DNA from: Synechococcus sp. HJ21-Hayes
GTDB lineage: Bacteria > Cyanobacteriota > Cyanobacteriia > PCC-6307 > Cyanobiaceae
DNA length: 64,000 nt
Direction of reading: 5' to 3'
Assembly (NCBI RefSeq): GCF_024345835.1
Contig: NZ_JAGQBW010000006.1
Span: 62,001-126,000, forward strand
In this document: piece after piece, positions 7,761-15,100 of the stretch
How the letters are laid out: each line of letters starts with the position of its first letter
Numbering within the stretch: the first letter of the stretch is position 1
Made by a program: the position numbers and the translations under genes
Notes under the pieces: generated by a model
Databases searched by the model: none
Seen by the model: only the letters and a program-made list of their open reading frames with translations
What the model was told of the DNA's origin: nothing

Positions 7761-8453
7761 TCAGAAGGGGCGGTGGCTCAGGCAGTAACGGCTCCAGGCC
7801 GCTGCCCAGGCCGCCAGGCACTGCTCACGGCTGTAGAAGCTGCTGGTGAAGGCCTCGCCGGGCTTGCTCCAGATCGTCTGGCCCAGCTCGTAGTGGTTCC
7901 CCTGCGAGGCCTCCAGCACCATGTAGCCGCCCAGCTGGGCGGCGGTTGAATAGGGCCGGCCATGGGCCGAGAGTGTTTTGAGGTCGTAGAGCACTCGCAC
8001 CGGTTGGCCGTGGCGCTCGCTCAGCGCCGCTGAGACATACGCCCCATCGAAGGCACCAGCAACGTTGCGGGTGAGGCAGCAGGTGAGCCGTTCGCTGGCG
8101 ATCACCTCCACCTCCTCCCAGAGCGGCAGCTGCAGCAGCGGCAGGATCCAGTCCCGGTACTGGTGATGGCCCGGCATGGCTTCGGCATCCAGCAGGGCCT
8201 CGCTGGCGCTCTTGCCCACCAGGAAGCGGGCCTGGCTGTAGCGCTCCAGAGCTGCATGCACCGTGGTGCCCCGCGGCTCCCAGATCGGCCGCTTGGCTTC
8301 GATCGCCCGTTTGGCGGTCTCGCTGAGGCCATGGGCCAGCACACCGGTGATTGATACCGGAAACAGGTGATCGCCCAGCCAGTAGCGATGGGCCTCCTCA
8401 TCCCGCCAGAGGCCGGGGATGGGATCAAGCCAGGTGGAGGTGGTGGTGACCAT
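7761..8453 (-). CDS. PD-(D/E)XK nuclease of RecB/Cas4 type, phage recombination exonuclease
   Basis: The 230-residue protein has the ordered RecB-like motifs: GTTVHAALERY with H66, GAFDGAYV with D136, VLYDLKT with D157 and K159, and QLGGY with Q173 and Y177. These are the metal-binding and nuclease residues of the RecB/lambda-exonuclease/Cas4 superfamily. In phages such enzymes resect double-stranded ends for a single-strand annealing partner; the ERF-like protein at 15101 is a candidate partner here. It is the first gene after a 287-base non-coding region holding repeats, so it may have its own promoter. All motif residues are present, so it should be active. Confidence 0.8.
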   Translation of the reverse strand: MVTTTSTWLDPIPGLWRDEEAHRYWLGDHLFPVSITGVLAHGLSETAKRAIEAKRPIWEPRGTTVHAALERYSQARFLVGKSASEALLDAEAMPGHHQYRDWILPLLQLPLWEEVEVIASERLTCCLTRNVAGAFDGAYVSAALSERHGQPVRVLYDLKTLSAHGRPYSTAAQLGGYMVLEASQGNHYELGQTIWSKPGEAFTSSFYSREQCLAAWAAAWSRYCLSHRPF

Positions 8454-8530
8454 GACTGTTTCAGTTGTGACGCGGAGTGACGATGGGCGTCACAGCCGAG
8501 CGGGCCGGCGGGCAGAAGCTTCTAGGGGTT

Positions 8531-8546
8531 GCTGTAACGCTGTAAC
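8531..8546. repeat. GTTACA-box pair, copy 1 (inverted orientation)
   Basis: The sequence GCTGTAACGCTGTAAC is two tandem half-sites CTGTAAC separated by one base. It is the reverse complement of the 8647-8662 copy with a single mismatch. It lies about 80 bases upstream of the nuclease start codon. Confidence 0.7.
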
Positions 8547-8646
8547 CCTTTTTCAGAGATAGAGGCTCTAGCAAGCAGCAGGGGCTGATTCGGAGGGTGT
8601 GCATATGCCGTTGAATTCATAGGGGGCTCTATCGGATCCCTGGAGC

Positions 8647-8662
8647 GTTACATCGTTACAGC
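8647..8662. repeat. GTTACA-box pair, copy 2
   Basis: The sequence GTTACATCGTTACAGC holds two tandem GTTACA half-sites separated by two bases. With the 8531-8546 copy it forms a long inverted repeat spanning about 130 bases. Confidence 0.7.
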
Positions 8663-8663
8663 G

Positions 8664-8696
8664 GCCTAGATCGATTGCGTGGCAGTTGATCTAGGC
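8664..8696. repeat. Hairpin with 9-bp arms
   Basis: GCCTAGATC (8664-8672) and GATCTAGGC (8688-8696) are perfect reverse complements around a 15-base loop. No T-run follows on either strand, so it is not a typical intrinsic terminator. It sits directly next to the second GTTACA-box pair. Confidence 0.65.
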
Positions 8697-8740
8697 GTTA
8701 CCGCTGCTGTTATGTCTGGCCCGTTTGTGACGGCTGTTCG

Positions 8741-11359
8741 TTACAGCTCGCCCAGGGGAATGGCGACAGCACGGCTGACCATGCCGGCGCCACAGAAGCG
8801 CACCGGTCCGGCCCGTTGCGCACCAGCCAGGCGCAGCAGCACCACGGGCCAACTGTTCTGCCAGGCGGTATCAGCAAGAAACTGCTCAATCGCCTTGGCG
8901 GTGTTGCTCACCAGCAGCCGGTCCTGATCCACCCGCAGGCCATGGCGCCCAAGGATCTGGGCGGCCAGGCCTGGGCTCACATCTATACAACTGCTGTGGC
9001 AAGCCGCCAGCTCCACCAGCTCGCCAATGGTGCGGGTGACGGGTTTGTCCTCGGTCTCCACCCGCACCTGGCGCTGCAGGATCGTCTGCATGCAGCGGGC
9101 TTCATCCGGTACTTCGGTGCTCTGGCTGTAGCTCTCCCAGTCGTGGCAGGCGATGCAGTGTTCCGCCTCCTCCTTGGTGGGCACCGCATCACTGAGCAGC
9201 GACCAGGCCCCGGCCATCAAGGTGCCGTATTGATCGCCCAGGCGTTGGGAGTCGAAGTGCCGTGCCGCCGCAGCGGAGAAGACCGCGACCGACTGGCGAA
9301 TCACCGGGATCAGCGACACGGTGCGGGCGATCAGCCGCCGCGCCAGCTCCGGGGTGATGTGGCGTTCGAGATCGCGATCGAGGCTCTGCCAATGCAGCTC
9401 CCGCTCCTCCTTGACCATCTCGGTGGGGCTGCGCAGGGTCAGTTGCGCGAAGCGGCTCTTGTCAGCTCCCTGTTTAAGGGCGGTGGCAATGGAGGACATC
9501 AGAAACATCGAGCGCACCCGATAGCGGCTCACATCACCGCTGGGGGAACCCTTAAGCATCTCGGCGCTGCTCTCGCTGCTGGCCACCCGCGCCAGCGACA
9601 GGATCGCCTGCATGCGTTGCTGGTCGCCCTTCTCGTTGCTCTCCGCCTCATCGAAGACCACCGGCACGGCGTCGCAGCAGATGGTCTGACGCAGGCCTGC
9701 TTCTGTGGTCGCGCCCACCACCACCAAGCTCAAATCGCCAAGCAGCGGCGCCACAAAGCGATCGAGGATCTGGCTCTTGCCTGAGCCGGCACCAGCTGTC
9801 AGCCAGAGATGGGGGCGCCAGCGCAGGGCTCCGCAGATCGGAGCCAGGACCACCCAGCCCAGGAGCAGGGTGCCGGAGGCCGGCACCTCCCAGCGAAAGC
9901 GGTTGGCGATGCCCACGATCACGGCCGCCTCCTGCACGGTCAGAGGCTCTACGCCGCACGGTCCCTCCAGGCGCTTGAGGCGCTGGTAGATGTGCCGCGA
10001 GCGAAAGGGTTTGGTGATCGGGTGCTCCCCATCGGGAGTGATCAAGCGATCACCGAGGTGCAGCACGGTGCGGCCCTCATCCCACCAGGCGCCGCGGCCG
10101 CGGATGCGCTCCACCGCAAAGATCCCCATCGCGGCCGAGCTCTTGTGCAGATCACTGGCTGCTGCCGGCCAGTTCACACCAGTCCGGCTGGGGTAGAGGC
10201 TCTCCCAGTACTCCAGTGGTGCCAGGGCCACCAGGTGGGTGGCGGTGTGGCAACCCCGGGGCAGGCGGATCACCTGACCGGTGCTCCCCGGTTGATAGAA
10301 GTTCCCGTCCGCGTCGTACCCCAGGCAGAGAAAGGGTGCTGCCGCCGCTGCCGGAGCAGGTGATGGGGCGGACCCATCTCCGCTGCTATCGGCACCCGTC
10401 TCGGAGGGTGTCCATGGCTGAGCTGCTTTCGCCAGCTGCCGTGCGGCCTGCCGGGGCGTCCAGTCGGCATCAGCCAGGTCCCAGCCCTGGGGCAGGTCTG
10501 GCGGCAGGACCACCAATTGCAGTTGGCAGTCGAGCGGGTGCAACAGGGCGGCCAGGTTCTGCATGGCCTCCACCCCGGCAGCATCGGCATCGGGCCAGAG
10601 CGTCACCGAACGGCCGGCAAGCGGCGTCCAGTCCACCTTGGCGATCGCCTTGGCGCCATTCGCCCAAGTGAGCACCACATGACCTGGGAACAGGCGAGCG
10701 GCCGCATCAGCGGTGCCCTCCCCTTCCACCACCAGCACCGGAGCGTTGGGGCGCTGCAGCAGAACCGGCAGTCCGTAAAGCGGCCTGGGGGTGGGCCAGT
10801 CGCAGCTGAAGGCGTCGCGGCGGCTGGGGCGATGCCAGTCCCCATCCAGCCAGACCCGATGCAGGAAGGCTTTGCCGCCGCTGCGCAGCCGGATCCGCTG
10901 GATCCAGAACAGCACCTCACCGGCGGCATTGCGGTAGGCCCACTGGGCGGTGGCCCCGCGGTTCAACGGCGGTGACGGTGCATCGATGGGGGGCTTCTCG
11001 GGCATCCGCCAGGGCTTGCCGTTGCGGCTGGTGCCCCTGCCGGCACTGGTGCCCTGGTGATCAGGCACCAGGCCGAGAAAGGCCTCCACCTGTCGGGCTG
11101 CCTCCACAAAGTTCCAGCCCTGCCGGCGCATCAGCAGGTCGATGCCGGAGCCAGCGCCGCCGCGCTGGTCCTTGCCGCCGCACTGGTTGCAGAACCAGGA
11201 GCCACTGCCGTCCTTGTCGTCAAAGCGGTAGCGATCCGTCCCGGCGCAGAGCGGGCAGGGCTGATGGCGATTGCTGAGCTGCTCGGCGCTCAGTCCCGCC
11301 AGGGCAGCCAGGATCTCCGGCCAGCGGCCCCGGGCCGCAGCAATGGCATCAGAGGCCAT
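8741..11359 (-). CDS. Phage primase-helicase (zinc finger, Toprim, DUF927-like helicase)
   Basis: I start at the ATG at 11359 (MASDAIAAARGRW), which gives 872 residues; a longer frame to 11512 overlaps the upstream RHH gene. The N-terminus has a primase zinc finger (C35, C38, C57, C60 in CPLCAGTDRYRF and SWFCNQCGG). A Toprim-type region follows (VLVVEGEGTADAA, then LWPDADAAGVEAM). The C-terminal half contains a P-loop (TAGAGSGKSQIL), a VVFDEAESNEKG Walker B and further DUF927-like features. This primes and unwinds phage DNA for replication. The RHH gene ends 10 bases upstream. The non-coding region after its stop holds repeats that could be its origin. Confidence 0.88.
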   Translation of the reverse strand: MASDAIAAARGRWPEILAALAGLSAEQLSNRHQPCPLCAGTDRYRFDDKDGSGSWFCNQCGGKDQRGGAGSGIDLLMRRQGWNFVEAARQVEAFLGLVPDHQGTSAGRGTSRNGKPWRMPEKPPIDAPSPPLNRGATAQWAYRNAAGEVLFWIQRIRLRSGGKAFLHRVWLDGDWHRPSRRDAFSCDWPTPRPLYGLPVLLQRPNAPVLVVEGEGTADAAARLFPGHVVLTWANGAKAIAKVDWTPLAGRSVTLWPDADAAGVEAMQNLAALLHPLDCQLQLVVLPPDLPQGWDLADADWTPRQAARQLAKAAQPWTPSETGADSSGDGSAPSPAPAAAAAPFLCLGYDADGNFYQPGSTGQVIRLPRGCHTATHLVALAPLEYWESLYPSRTGVNWPAAASDLHKSSAAMGIFAVERIRGRGAWWDEGRTVLHLGDRLITPDGEHPITKPFRSRHIYQRLKRLEGPCGVEPLTVQEAAVIVGIANRFRWEVPASGTLLLGWVVLAPICGALRWRPHLWLTAGAGSGKSQILDRFVAPLLGDLSLVVVGATTEAGLRQTICCDAVPVVFDEAESNEKGDQQRMQAILSLARVASSESSAEMLKGSPSGDVSRYRVRSMFLMSSIATALKQGADKSRFAQLTLRSPTEMVKEERELHWQSLDRDLERHITPELARRLIARTVSLIPVIRQSVAVFSAAAARHFDSQRLGDQYGTLMAGAWSLLSDAVPTKEEAEHCIACHDWESYSQSTEVPDEARCMQTILQRQVRVETEDKPVTRTIGELVELAACHSSCIDVSPGLAAQILGRHGLRVDQDRLLVSNTAKAIEQFLADTAWQNSWPVVLLRLAGAQRAGPVRFCGAGMVSRAVAIPLGEL

Positions 11360-11369
11360 GGGTTCCGGC

Positions 11370-11615
11370 TCACCTGCTCGCTGTTGAGGTCGCGGCGGGA
11401 TTCGGTGATGCCCGATCCGGTCTGTCCAGCAGGAGTTCGCGGTCCATGGCGGCATCCAGCACCTGCCGCAGTGCCGCCGAACGACTGAGGGAGCCGTGAC
11501 GCCTGCGGGCATCTAGCCAGGCGAGTTGCTGCTGGGTGATCGAGACACTCACCGGTAGGGCGTAGTCGGGCATCAGGCCATTGCTCGTGATCTGCAGCCT
11601 AATAGCTTTGGCCAT
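11370..11615 (-). CDS. Ribbon-helix-helix-like DNA-binding protein
   Basis: An 81-residue protein with a beta-strand-like start (ALPVSVSITQQQLAWLDARR) followed by helix-turn-helix spacing (HGSLSRSAALRQVLDAAMDR). This is the usual layout of RHH repressors and antitoxin-like regulators. It is the first gene of the leftward replication operon, 10 bases before the primase-helicase, and its start faces the divergent helicase gene 57 bases away. It is therefore well placed to control the divergent promoters. The match is by pattern only; the tail (DRPDRASPNPAATSTASR) is probably disordered. Confidence 0.65.
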   Translation of the reverse strand: MAKAIRLQITSNGLMPDYALPVSVSITQQQLAWLDARRRHGSLSRSAALRQVLDAAMDRELLLDRPDRASPNPAATSTASR

Positions 11616-11620
11616 GCCTC

Positions 11621-11653
11621 GCTAGCCTGAGCCAAAGAAGGCGAGTGGCTAGC
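11621..11653. promoter_or_regulatory. Inverted repeat between divergent early genes, possible operator
   Basis: GCTAGCC (11621-11627) and GGCTAGC (11647-11653) form a 7-bp inverted repeat with a 19-base spacer in the 57-base gap between the leftward RHH gene and the rightward helicase gene. The position fits an operator controlling both early transcripts, perhaps for the RHH protein. No clear -10 or -35 is resolved. Confidence 0.4.
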
Positions 11654-11672
11654 AGTCGTCCCGCTCGATCTA

Positions 11673-13124
11673 GTGCCAATGCCGTCAATCGTTCTGCGTG
11701 ACTACCAGCTGCAGTTGCTGGCCGATCTCCGAGCAGCCCTCAAGGTCCACCGGCGGGTCTGCGCCGTCATGCCCACCGGTGCGGGCAAAGGCCAGACCAT
11801 TGGCGCCATCGTCCAGGGCGCAGCCGGCAAGGGCAGGCGGGTGCTCGTGTTGGCCCACCGGGCCGAGCTGATTGAGCAGCTCGCGGGCACCGTGCGGGCC
11901 TGGGGCCTGGAGCCCGATGTGATCGCCCCCGGCCAGAGGCTGCAGGGCCGGCAGGTTGCCGTGGGCTCGGTGCAGACCGTGGCCCGGCGGCTAGCGCAGC
12001 TGCCAGCGCCGGATTTGATCATTCAGGACGAGGCCCATCACCTGGTGGCCGGCAATGTCTGGGGCCGGATCATCAACACCTGGCCAGAGGCCCATCTAAT
12101 CGGCAAGACCGCCACGCCCGAACGCCTCGATGGCAAAGGGTTGGGCGTAGAGGCCGGCGGCTTTTTCGAGGCCCTGGTCCTGGGGCCCTCTGCGGCCTGG
12201 CTGGTGGAGCAGGACTGGCTGGCCCGGCCCAAGGTGTTCTCCTGGCCAGGTGCCAGGAACAGCAAGGGGCAGGGTCCCGAACTCCACCAGCGGATGGGCG
12301 AGTACGACCTGGAGCAGGCGGCACGCGCCTACGGGGACCGGGCCGCCATTGGTGATGCGGTCTCGCACTACCGCCGCCGACTGCACCCCGGCACGGCCAT
12401 CTGCTTTTGCTGCACGATCCAGCACGCCGAGCAGATGGCTGGCGCCTTCCGCACTGCTGGCTTCCGGGCCGCGGCGGTGAGCGGCGCCACCCCAGCGGAG
12501 GAGCGCAAACGCCTGATCGCCGGGCTCGGTACCGGCGAGGTGGAGGTGCTCAGCAGCTGCATGATCATTTCCGAGGGCACCGACATCCCCTCAGTCGGCG
12601 GCGCGATCCTGATGCGCCCCACCGCTTCCTTGTCGCTCTACCTGCAGATGATCGGCCGCGCCCTGCGGCCCGCACCGGGTAAGCAGGAGGCGGTGATCCT
12701 CGATCACGTCGGCAATGCCCATCGCCACGGCCTGCCCACCGATGAGCGCCAGTGGAACCTGGCTGGCCGCCGCCGCCGGGAAGGTATCTCGATTCCGATC
12801 AAGGTCTGCCCGGTCTGCTTCTGCAGCTGCCCCAGCGCCGCACAGGTCTGCTCCGACTGTGGCTATCTGTTTGTTGCCGACGAGCGCGATGAGCAGCGCC
12901 GCGGGATCCAGCAGCTCGAGGGCGAACTGGTCGAAATCAGCGGGTTGGATCGGCACCGCCCCCAGCTCCCGCAGGCCCGGCCACGCCGCACGCACCCAGC
13001 AGCCGGCTGCCGCACCTTCGAGGACCTGCTGCAGCGGGAGCAGGAACGCGGCTACAAACCCGGCTGGGCCAGGCACGTGTGGGCCGCTCGGCACTACAAC
13101 AAGGCAAACAGCAGTACGCTTTGA
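11673..13124 (+). CDS. SF2 DEAH-box helicase with Cys-rich C-terminal segment
   Basis: The protein has a Walker A MPTGAGKG (residues 33-40), the DEAH box in IIQDEAHHLVAGN, motif III-like TATPERLDGKG, motif V-like EGTDIPSV and motif VI QMIGRALRPAPGK. It is therefore an SF2 translocase of the type many phages use in replication and recombination. After the helicase core there is a cysteine cluster (CPVCFCSCPSAAQVCSDCGY), which looks like a zinc ribbon. The extreme C-terminus is basic. The 483-residue length is normal. It is the first gene of the rightward arm and is followed by the YefM/YoeB pair. Confidence 0.88.
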   Translation: MPMPSIVLRDYQLQLLADLRAALKVHRRVCAVMPTGAGKGQTIGAIVQGAAGKGRRVLVLAHRAELIEQLAGTVRAWGLEPDVIAPGQRLQGRQVAVGSVQTVARRLAQLPAPDLIIQDEAHHLVAGNVWGRIINTWPEAHLIGKTATPERLDGKGLGVEAGGFFEALVLGPSAAWLVEQDWLARPKVFSWPGARNSKGQGPELHQRMGEYDLEQAARAYGDRAAIGDAVSHYRRRLHPGTAICFCCTIQHAEQMAGAFRTAGFRAAAVSGATPAEERKRLIAGLGTGEVEVLSSCMIISEGTDIPSVGGAILMRPTASLSLYLQMIGRALRPAPGKQEAVILDHVGNAHRHGLPTDERQWNLAGRRRREGISIPIKVCPVCFCSCPSAAQVCSDCGYLFVADERDEQRRGIQQLEGELVEISGLDRHRPQLPQARPRRTHPAAGCRTFEDLLQREQERGYKPGWARHVWAARHYNKANSSTL

Positions 13125-13129
13125 CGTAC
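13114..13129. promoter_or_regulatory. Palindrome upstream of antitoxin gene, probable autoregulatory operator
   Basis: GTACG (13114-13118) and CGTAC (13125-13129) form an inverted repeat with a 6-base spacer, 16 bases before the antitoxin start codon and overlapping the helicase stop. YefM-type antitoxins bind palindromes with TGTACA-like cores, so a GTAC-cored site here fits autoregulation. The call is inference from position and motif. Confidence 0.45.
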
Positions 13130-13145
13130 GGGTGAAGGCCATGTC

Positions 13146-13388
13146 ATGACCACCTTGTCCGCCACAGAAGCCCGCAAGCGGCTTTACGCCCTGATCGACG
13201 AGGTGGGGCAGTCCCACGAGCCGGTGCAGATCACCGGCAAGCGCAGCAACGCCGTGCTGCTGTCCCAGGATGACTGGCGCGCCATCCAGGAGACCCTCCA
13301 TCTGGTCTCGATCCCTGGCATGCGTGAGTCGATCCTCGAAGGTATGGCCACTGAGGTGAGCGAACTGAGCAGCGAACCGGGCTGGTGA
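13146..13388 (+). CDS. yefM: YefM/Phd-family antitoxin
   Basis: This 80-residue protein begins MTTLSATEARKRLYALIDEV, the DNA-binding N-terminus of Phd/YefM antitoxins. It continues with QITGKRSNAVLLSQDDWRAI, the conserved second strand and helix. The C-terminal acidic tail (about residues 55-80) is the toxin-binding arm. The family neutralises the partner RNase and represses its own operon. The next gene's start overlaps its stop by four bases, the usual arrangement. In a prophage the pair may stabilise the element or act against other phages. Confidence 0.92.
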   Translation: MTTLSATEARKRLYALIDEVGQSHEPVQITGKRSNAVLLSQDDWRAIQETLHLVSIPGMRESILEGMATEVSELSSEPGW

Positions 13389-13654
13389 GCTGGACGGTTC
13401 TGTTCACCAGGCAGGCCCAGAAGGATGCCCGCAAGCTCGCTTCCGCATCCCCTGCTCTCAAGCAGAAAGCTCAGGCCCTGCTGGACATCCTGGCCGTTGA
13501 CCCCTATCAGCAGCCACCTCCCTACGAGGCCCTGGTCGGCGATCTGCGAGGAGCCTGCTCAAGGCGCATCAACATCCAGCACCGCCTCGTTTACCAGGTG
13601 CTGGAGGAGGAGGGGATCGTGAAGGTGCTTCGCCTCTGGAGCCACTACGAGTAG
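13385..13654 (+). CDS. yoeB: YoeB-family toxin, ribosome-dependent mRNA interferase
   Basis: The 89-residue protein has the RelE/YoeB fold pattern. It opens with WTVLFTRQAQKDARKLA, has the middle helix LKQKAQALLDILAVDP, and then PPYEALVGDLRGACSRRINI and QHRLVYQVLEEEGIVKVLRLWSHYE. The conserved C-terminal WSHYE motif and the Glu and Arg residues of the active site are present, so it should be active. YoeB cleaves mRNA in the ribosomal A site. It is coupled to the antitoxin through a GTGAGC overlap (GTG start at 13385). Confidence 0.92.
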   Translation: MSWTVLFTRQAQKDARKLASASPALKQKAQALLDILAVDPYQQPPPYEALVGDLRGACSRRINIQHRLVYQVLEEEGIVKVLRLWSHYE

Positions 13655-13675
13655 TCCCGCCCGGCAACAGGAGGC

Positions 13676-14053
13676 ATGACCTCCTCCCCCAGCGAACACG
13701 AGATCCAACAGCGCATCCGCCTGGCCTGCGGCCGCGGGCCTGTGCGGCTCTGGCGAAACAACACCGGTGCCCTGGTCGACCAGCAGGGGCGCTTTGTGCG
13801 CTTTGGACTGTGCAAGGGCAGCAGTGACCTGATCGGTCTGCGGTCGCTGGAGATCACACCCGAGCTGGTCGGCCAGCGGATTGCTCAGTTCGTTGCCCTG
13901 GAGATCAAGACGAACTGCGGGGTCATCAGCGCTGAGCAGCGCGCCTTCCTGCAGGCGGTGCAAGATCTTGGCGGCCTTGCTGCCGTCTGCCGCTCGGTTC
14001 AACAGGCCGAGGAAGTTCTGTCGCTGAGCGCCGTCGGGGAGCAAACGGCATGA
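13676..14053 (+). CDS. VRR-NUC domain nuclease
   Basis: A 125-residue stand-alone VRR-NUC protein of the PD-(D/E)XK superfamily. The core motifs are visible: an early acidic helix (SEHEIQQRIRLACG), RLWRNNTGALV, KGSSDLIGL with the catalytic Asp, and FVALEIKTNCG with the E-x-K pair. After these come EQRAFLQAVQDLGGLAAVC. Phage VRR-NUC proteins act as structure-specific nucleases, for example on Holliday junctions, in recombination and replication. It ends in an ATGA overlap with the next small ORF. Confidence 0.88.
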   Translation: MTSSPSEHEIQQRIRLACGRGPVRLWRNNTGALVDQQGRFVRFGLCKGSSDLIGLRSLEITPELVGQRIAQFVALEIKTNCGVISAEQRAFLQAVQDLGGLAAVCRSVQQAEEVLSLSAVGEQTA

Positions 14054-14229
14054 ACCGGCCTGAGCTCAGCCGGCAGCTGCAGGCGCTCGCTCACCGTCAT
14101 CCCGGTACACACCCGTACACGCTGGCCCTGCGCTTCCAGGCTCAGACGGGCCGGATCCTGAGCGGCCTGCAGGTCAAACAGCTGTTAGCCGAGCCGGTAA
14201 ATCACTCAATCCATGCCGCCAAGTCTTGA
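14050..14229 (+). CDS. Small phage protein, 59 aa
   Basis: The ATG overlaps the VRR-NUC stop as ATGA and the frame runs 59 codons to a TGA at 14227-14229. The protein starts MNRPELSRQLQALAHRHPGT and continues with helical, Gln-rich stretches; no known motif is seen. The overlap with the upstream gene makes translational coupling likely. It ends just before the palindrome upstream of the XRE-type gene. Function unknown. Confidence 0.5.
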   Translation: MNRPELSRQLQALAHRHPGTHPYTLALRFQAQTGRILSGLQVKQLLAEPVNHSIHAAKS

Positions 14230-14238
14230 CAGGCTCTG

Positions 14239-14254
14239 GCTTGCAATGGCAAGC
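14239..14254. promoter_or_regulatory. Perfect palindrome upstream of the XRE-type gene, probable operator
   Basis: GCTTGC and GCAAGC are perfect 6-bp arms around AATG. A -10-like TAGAAT lies at 14261-14266, seven bases after the palindrome and seven bases before the start codon. A regulator bound here would cover the -35 region, which suggests autoregulation by the downstream HTH protein. Confidence 0.5.
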
Positions 14255-14272
14255 AGGCCGTAGAATCGGGCT

Positions 14273-15016
14273 ATGACACATGACATGGACCTGACGGGGC
14301 GTACCTACCAGGCCGTCCTCGACTGGCAACAGGAGTCACGTCGGGCCTTCGGGAAGATGCTGTTGAACTGGCGCCGCCGTAACGGCTGGACCCAGTACAC
14401 CGCCTGCGAGTGGGGTGCCGAAGCGAAGTTTGAAGTGATCTCCTACGGCAACCTTTCAGTCATCGAGCAGGGCAAGGCTGGCGAGCTGCGCCAGAAAGCT
14501 TTTTTCCAGCTCGAGGAGCTGAACCGAAGATTGCTGGATAGCAGTCGACGACTGGAAGGGGTCAAATCCCTGCGTATTCGAGAACAAATCGAATACGCCG
14601 AGCCATTGCTGGGCAACGATGGAAAGCCCTGGGGTGCCGTTGAATTCTGGAGCTGCTACATCGGATATCTGGAAGTTCCGGATCGATATCAAGCAGTTCT
14701 CTCTCCCACCTTCTCGTCGAAAGAAGCCGAGGATCTCTGTCAGAACTGGAGGCGCCATGTGCGTCGTGTGATTAAAACGCGCGACGCCGACGTCACCGAT
14801 GCCTTGGAGCAGCTCGCCGCGTCGGTGCCGGAGCTGTACCGCAAGCGTTTTCGCGAGGTCCTGGCCCTCGACGACTACTCCACATCCGAGCTAGCGCAAC
14901 TCTGGACGCAAAACGAGCAGTTCCTTCCTGACGAGTGGATCCGAGCCTGGGAAGCCGACGACCCGACAGGACCGCCCAAGCCGGCCGCCCGGCGGCGCAG
15001 CAAGCAACCCGGATAA
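14273..15016 (+). CDS. XRE-like helix-turn-helix protein, candidate phage regulator
   Basis: The 247-residue protein has an N-terminal helix-turn-helix-like region (FGKMLLNWRRRNGWTQYTAC, then YGNLSVIEQGKAGELRQKAF; about residues 23-80) that resembles XRE/Cro DNA-binding domains with an inserted loop. The remainder is helical with no recognisable peptidase or other domain. It could be the lysogeny repressor or another regulator. A palindrome and -10-like hexamer stand directly upstream. The start could be the ATG at 14273 or the second ATG at 14285. A canonical CI-type C-terminal domain is not seen, so its exact role is open. Confidence 0.65.
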   Translation: MTHDMDLTGRTYQAVLDWQQESRRAFGKMLLNWRRRNGWTQYTACEWGAEAKFEVISYGNLSVIEQGKAGELRQKAFFQLEELNRRLLDSSRRLEGVKSLRIREQIEYAEPLLGNDGKPWGAVEFWSCYIGYLEVPDRYQAVLSPTFSSKEAEDLCQNWRRHVRRVIKTRDADVTDALEQLAASVPELYRKRFREVLALDDYSTSELAQLWTQNEQFLPDEWIRAWEADDPTGPPKPAARRRSKQPG

Positions 15017-15100
15017 GTCCGAGGATGCCAACCGATTGCGGCTCGCGTTAGAAAGCCGCTAAGCTCAGGCCAGCGGGCACGAGCCCGACACCCTGATGTC

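Larger units (their letters stand above)
8454..8740. promoter_or_regulatory. Non-coding region with inverted GTTACA-box repeats: control region or origin candidate
   Basis: This gap between the primase-helicase stop and the nuclease start, both on the minus strand, has no credible ORF. It holds the 16-mer GCTGTAACGCTGTAAC (8531-8546) and, about 100 bases on, GTTACATCGTTACAGC (8647-8662), which is its reverse complement except for one base. Each 16-mer is itself a tandem pair of the same half-site. Another GTTACAG lies at the end of the primase gene (8740-8746). A 9-bp-arm hairpin follows the second copy. Such arrangements mark operators or replication origins in phages; I cannot tell which. 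Confidence 0.6.

Noticed and set aside
8741-11512. Primase-helicase frame extended upstream to 11512
   Set aside because: The extra 51 residues overlap the RHH gene and look like frame-shadow sequence; the ATG at 11359 gives the expected zinc-finger start.
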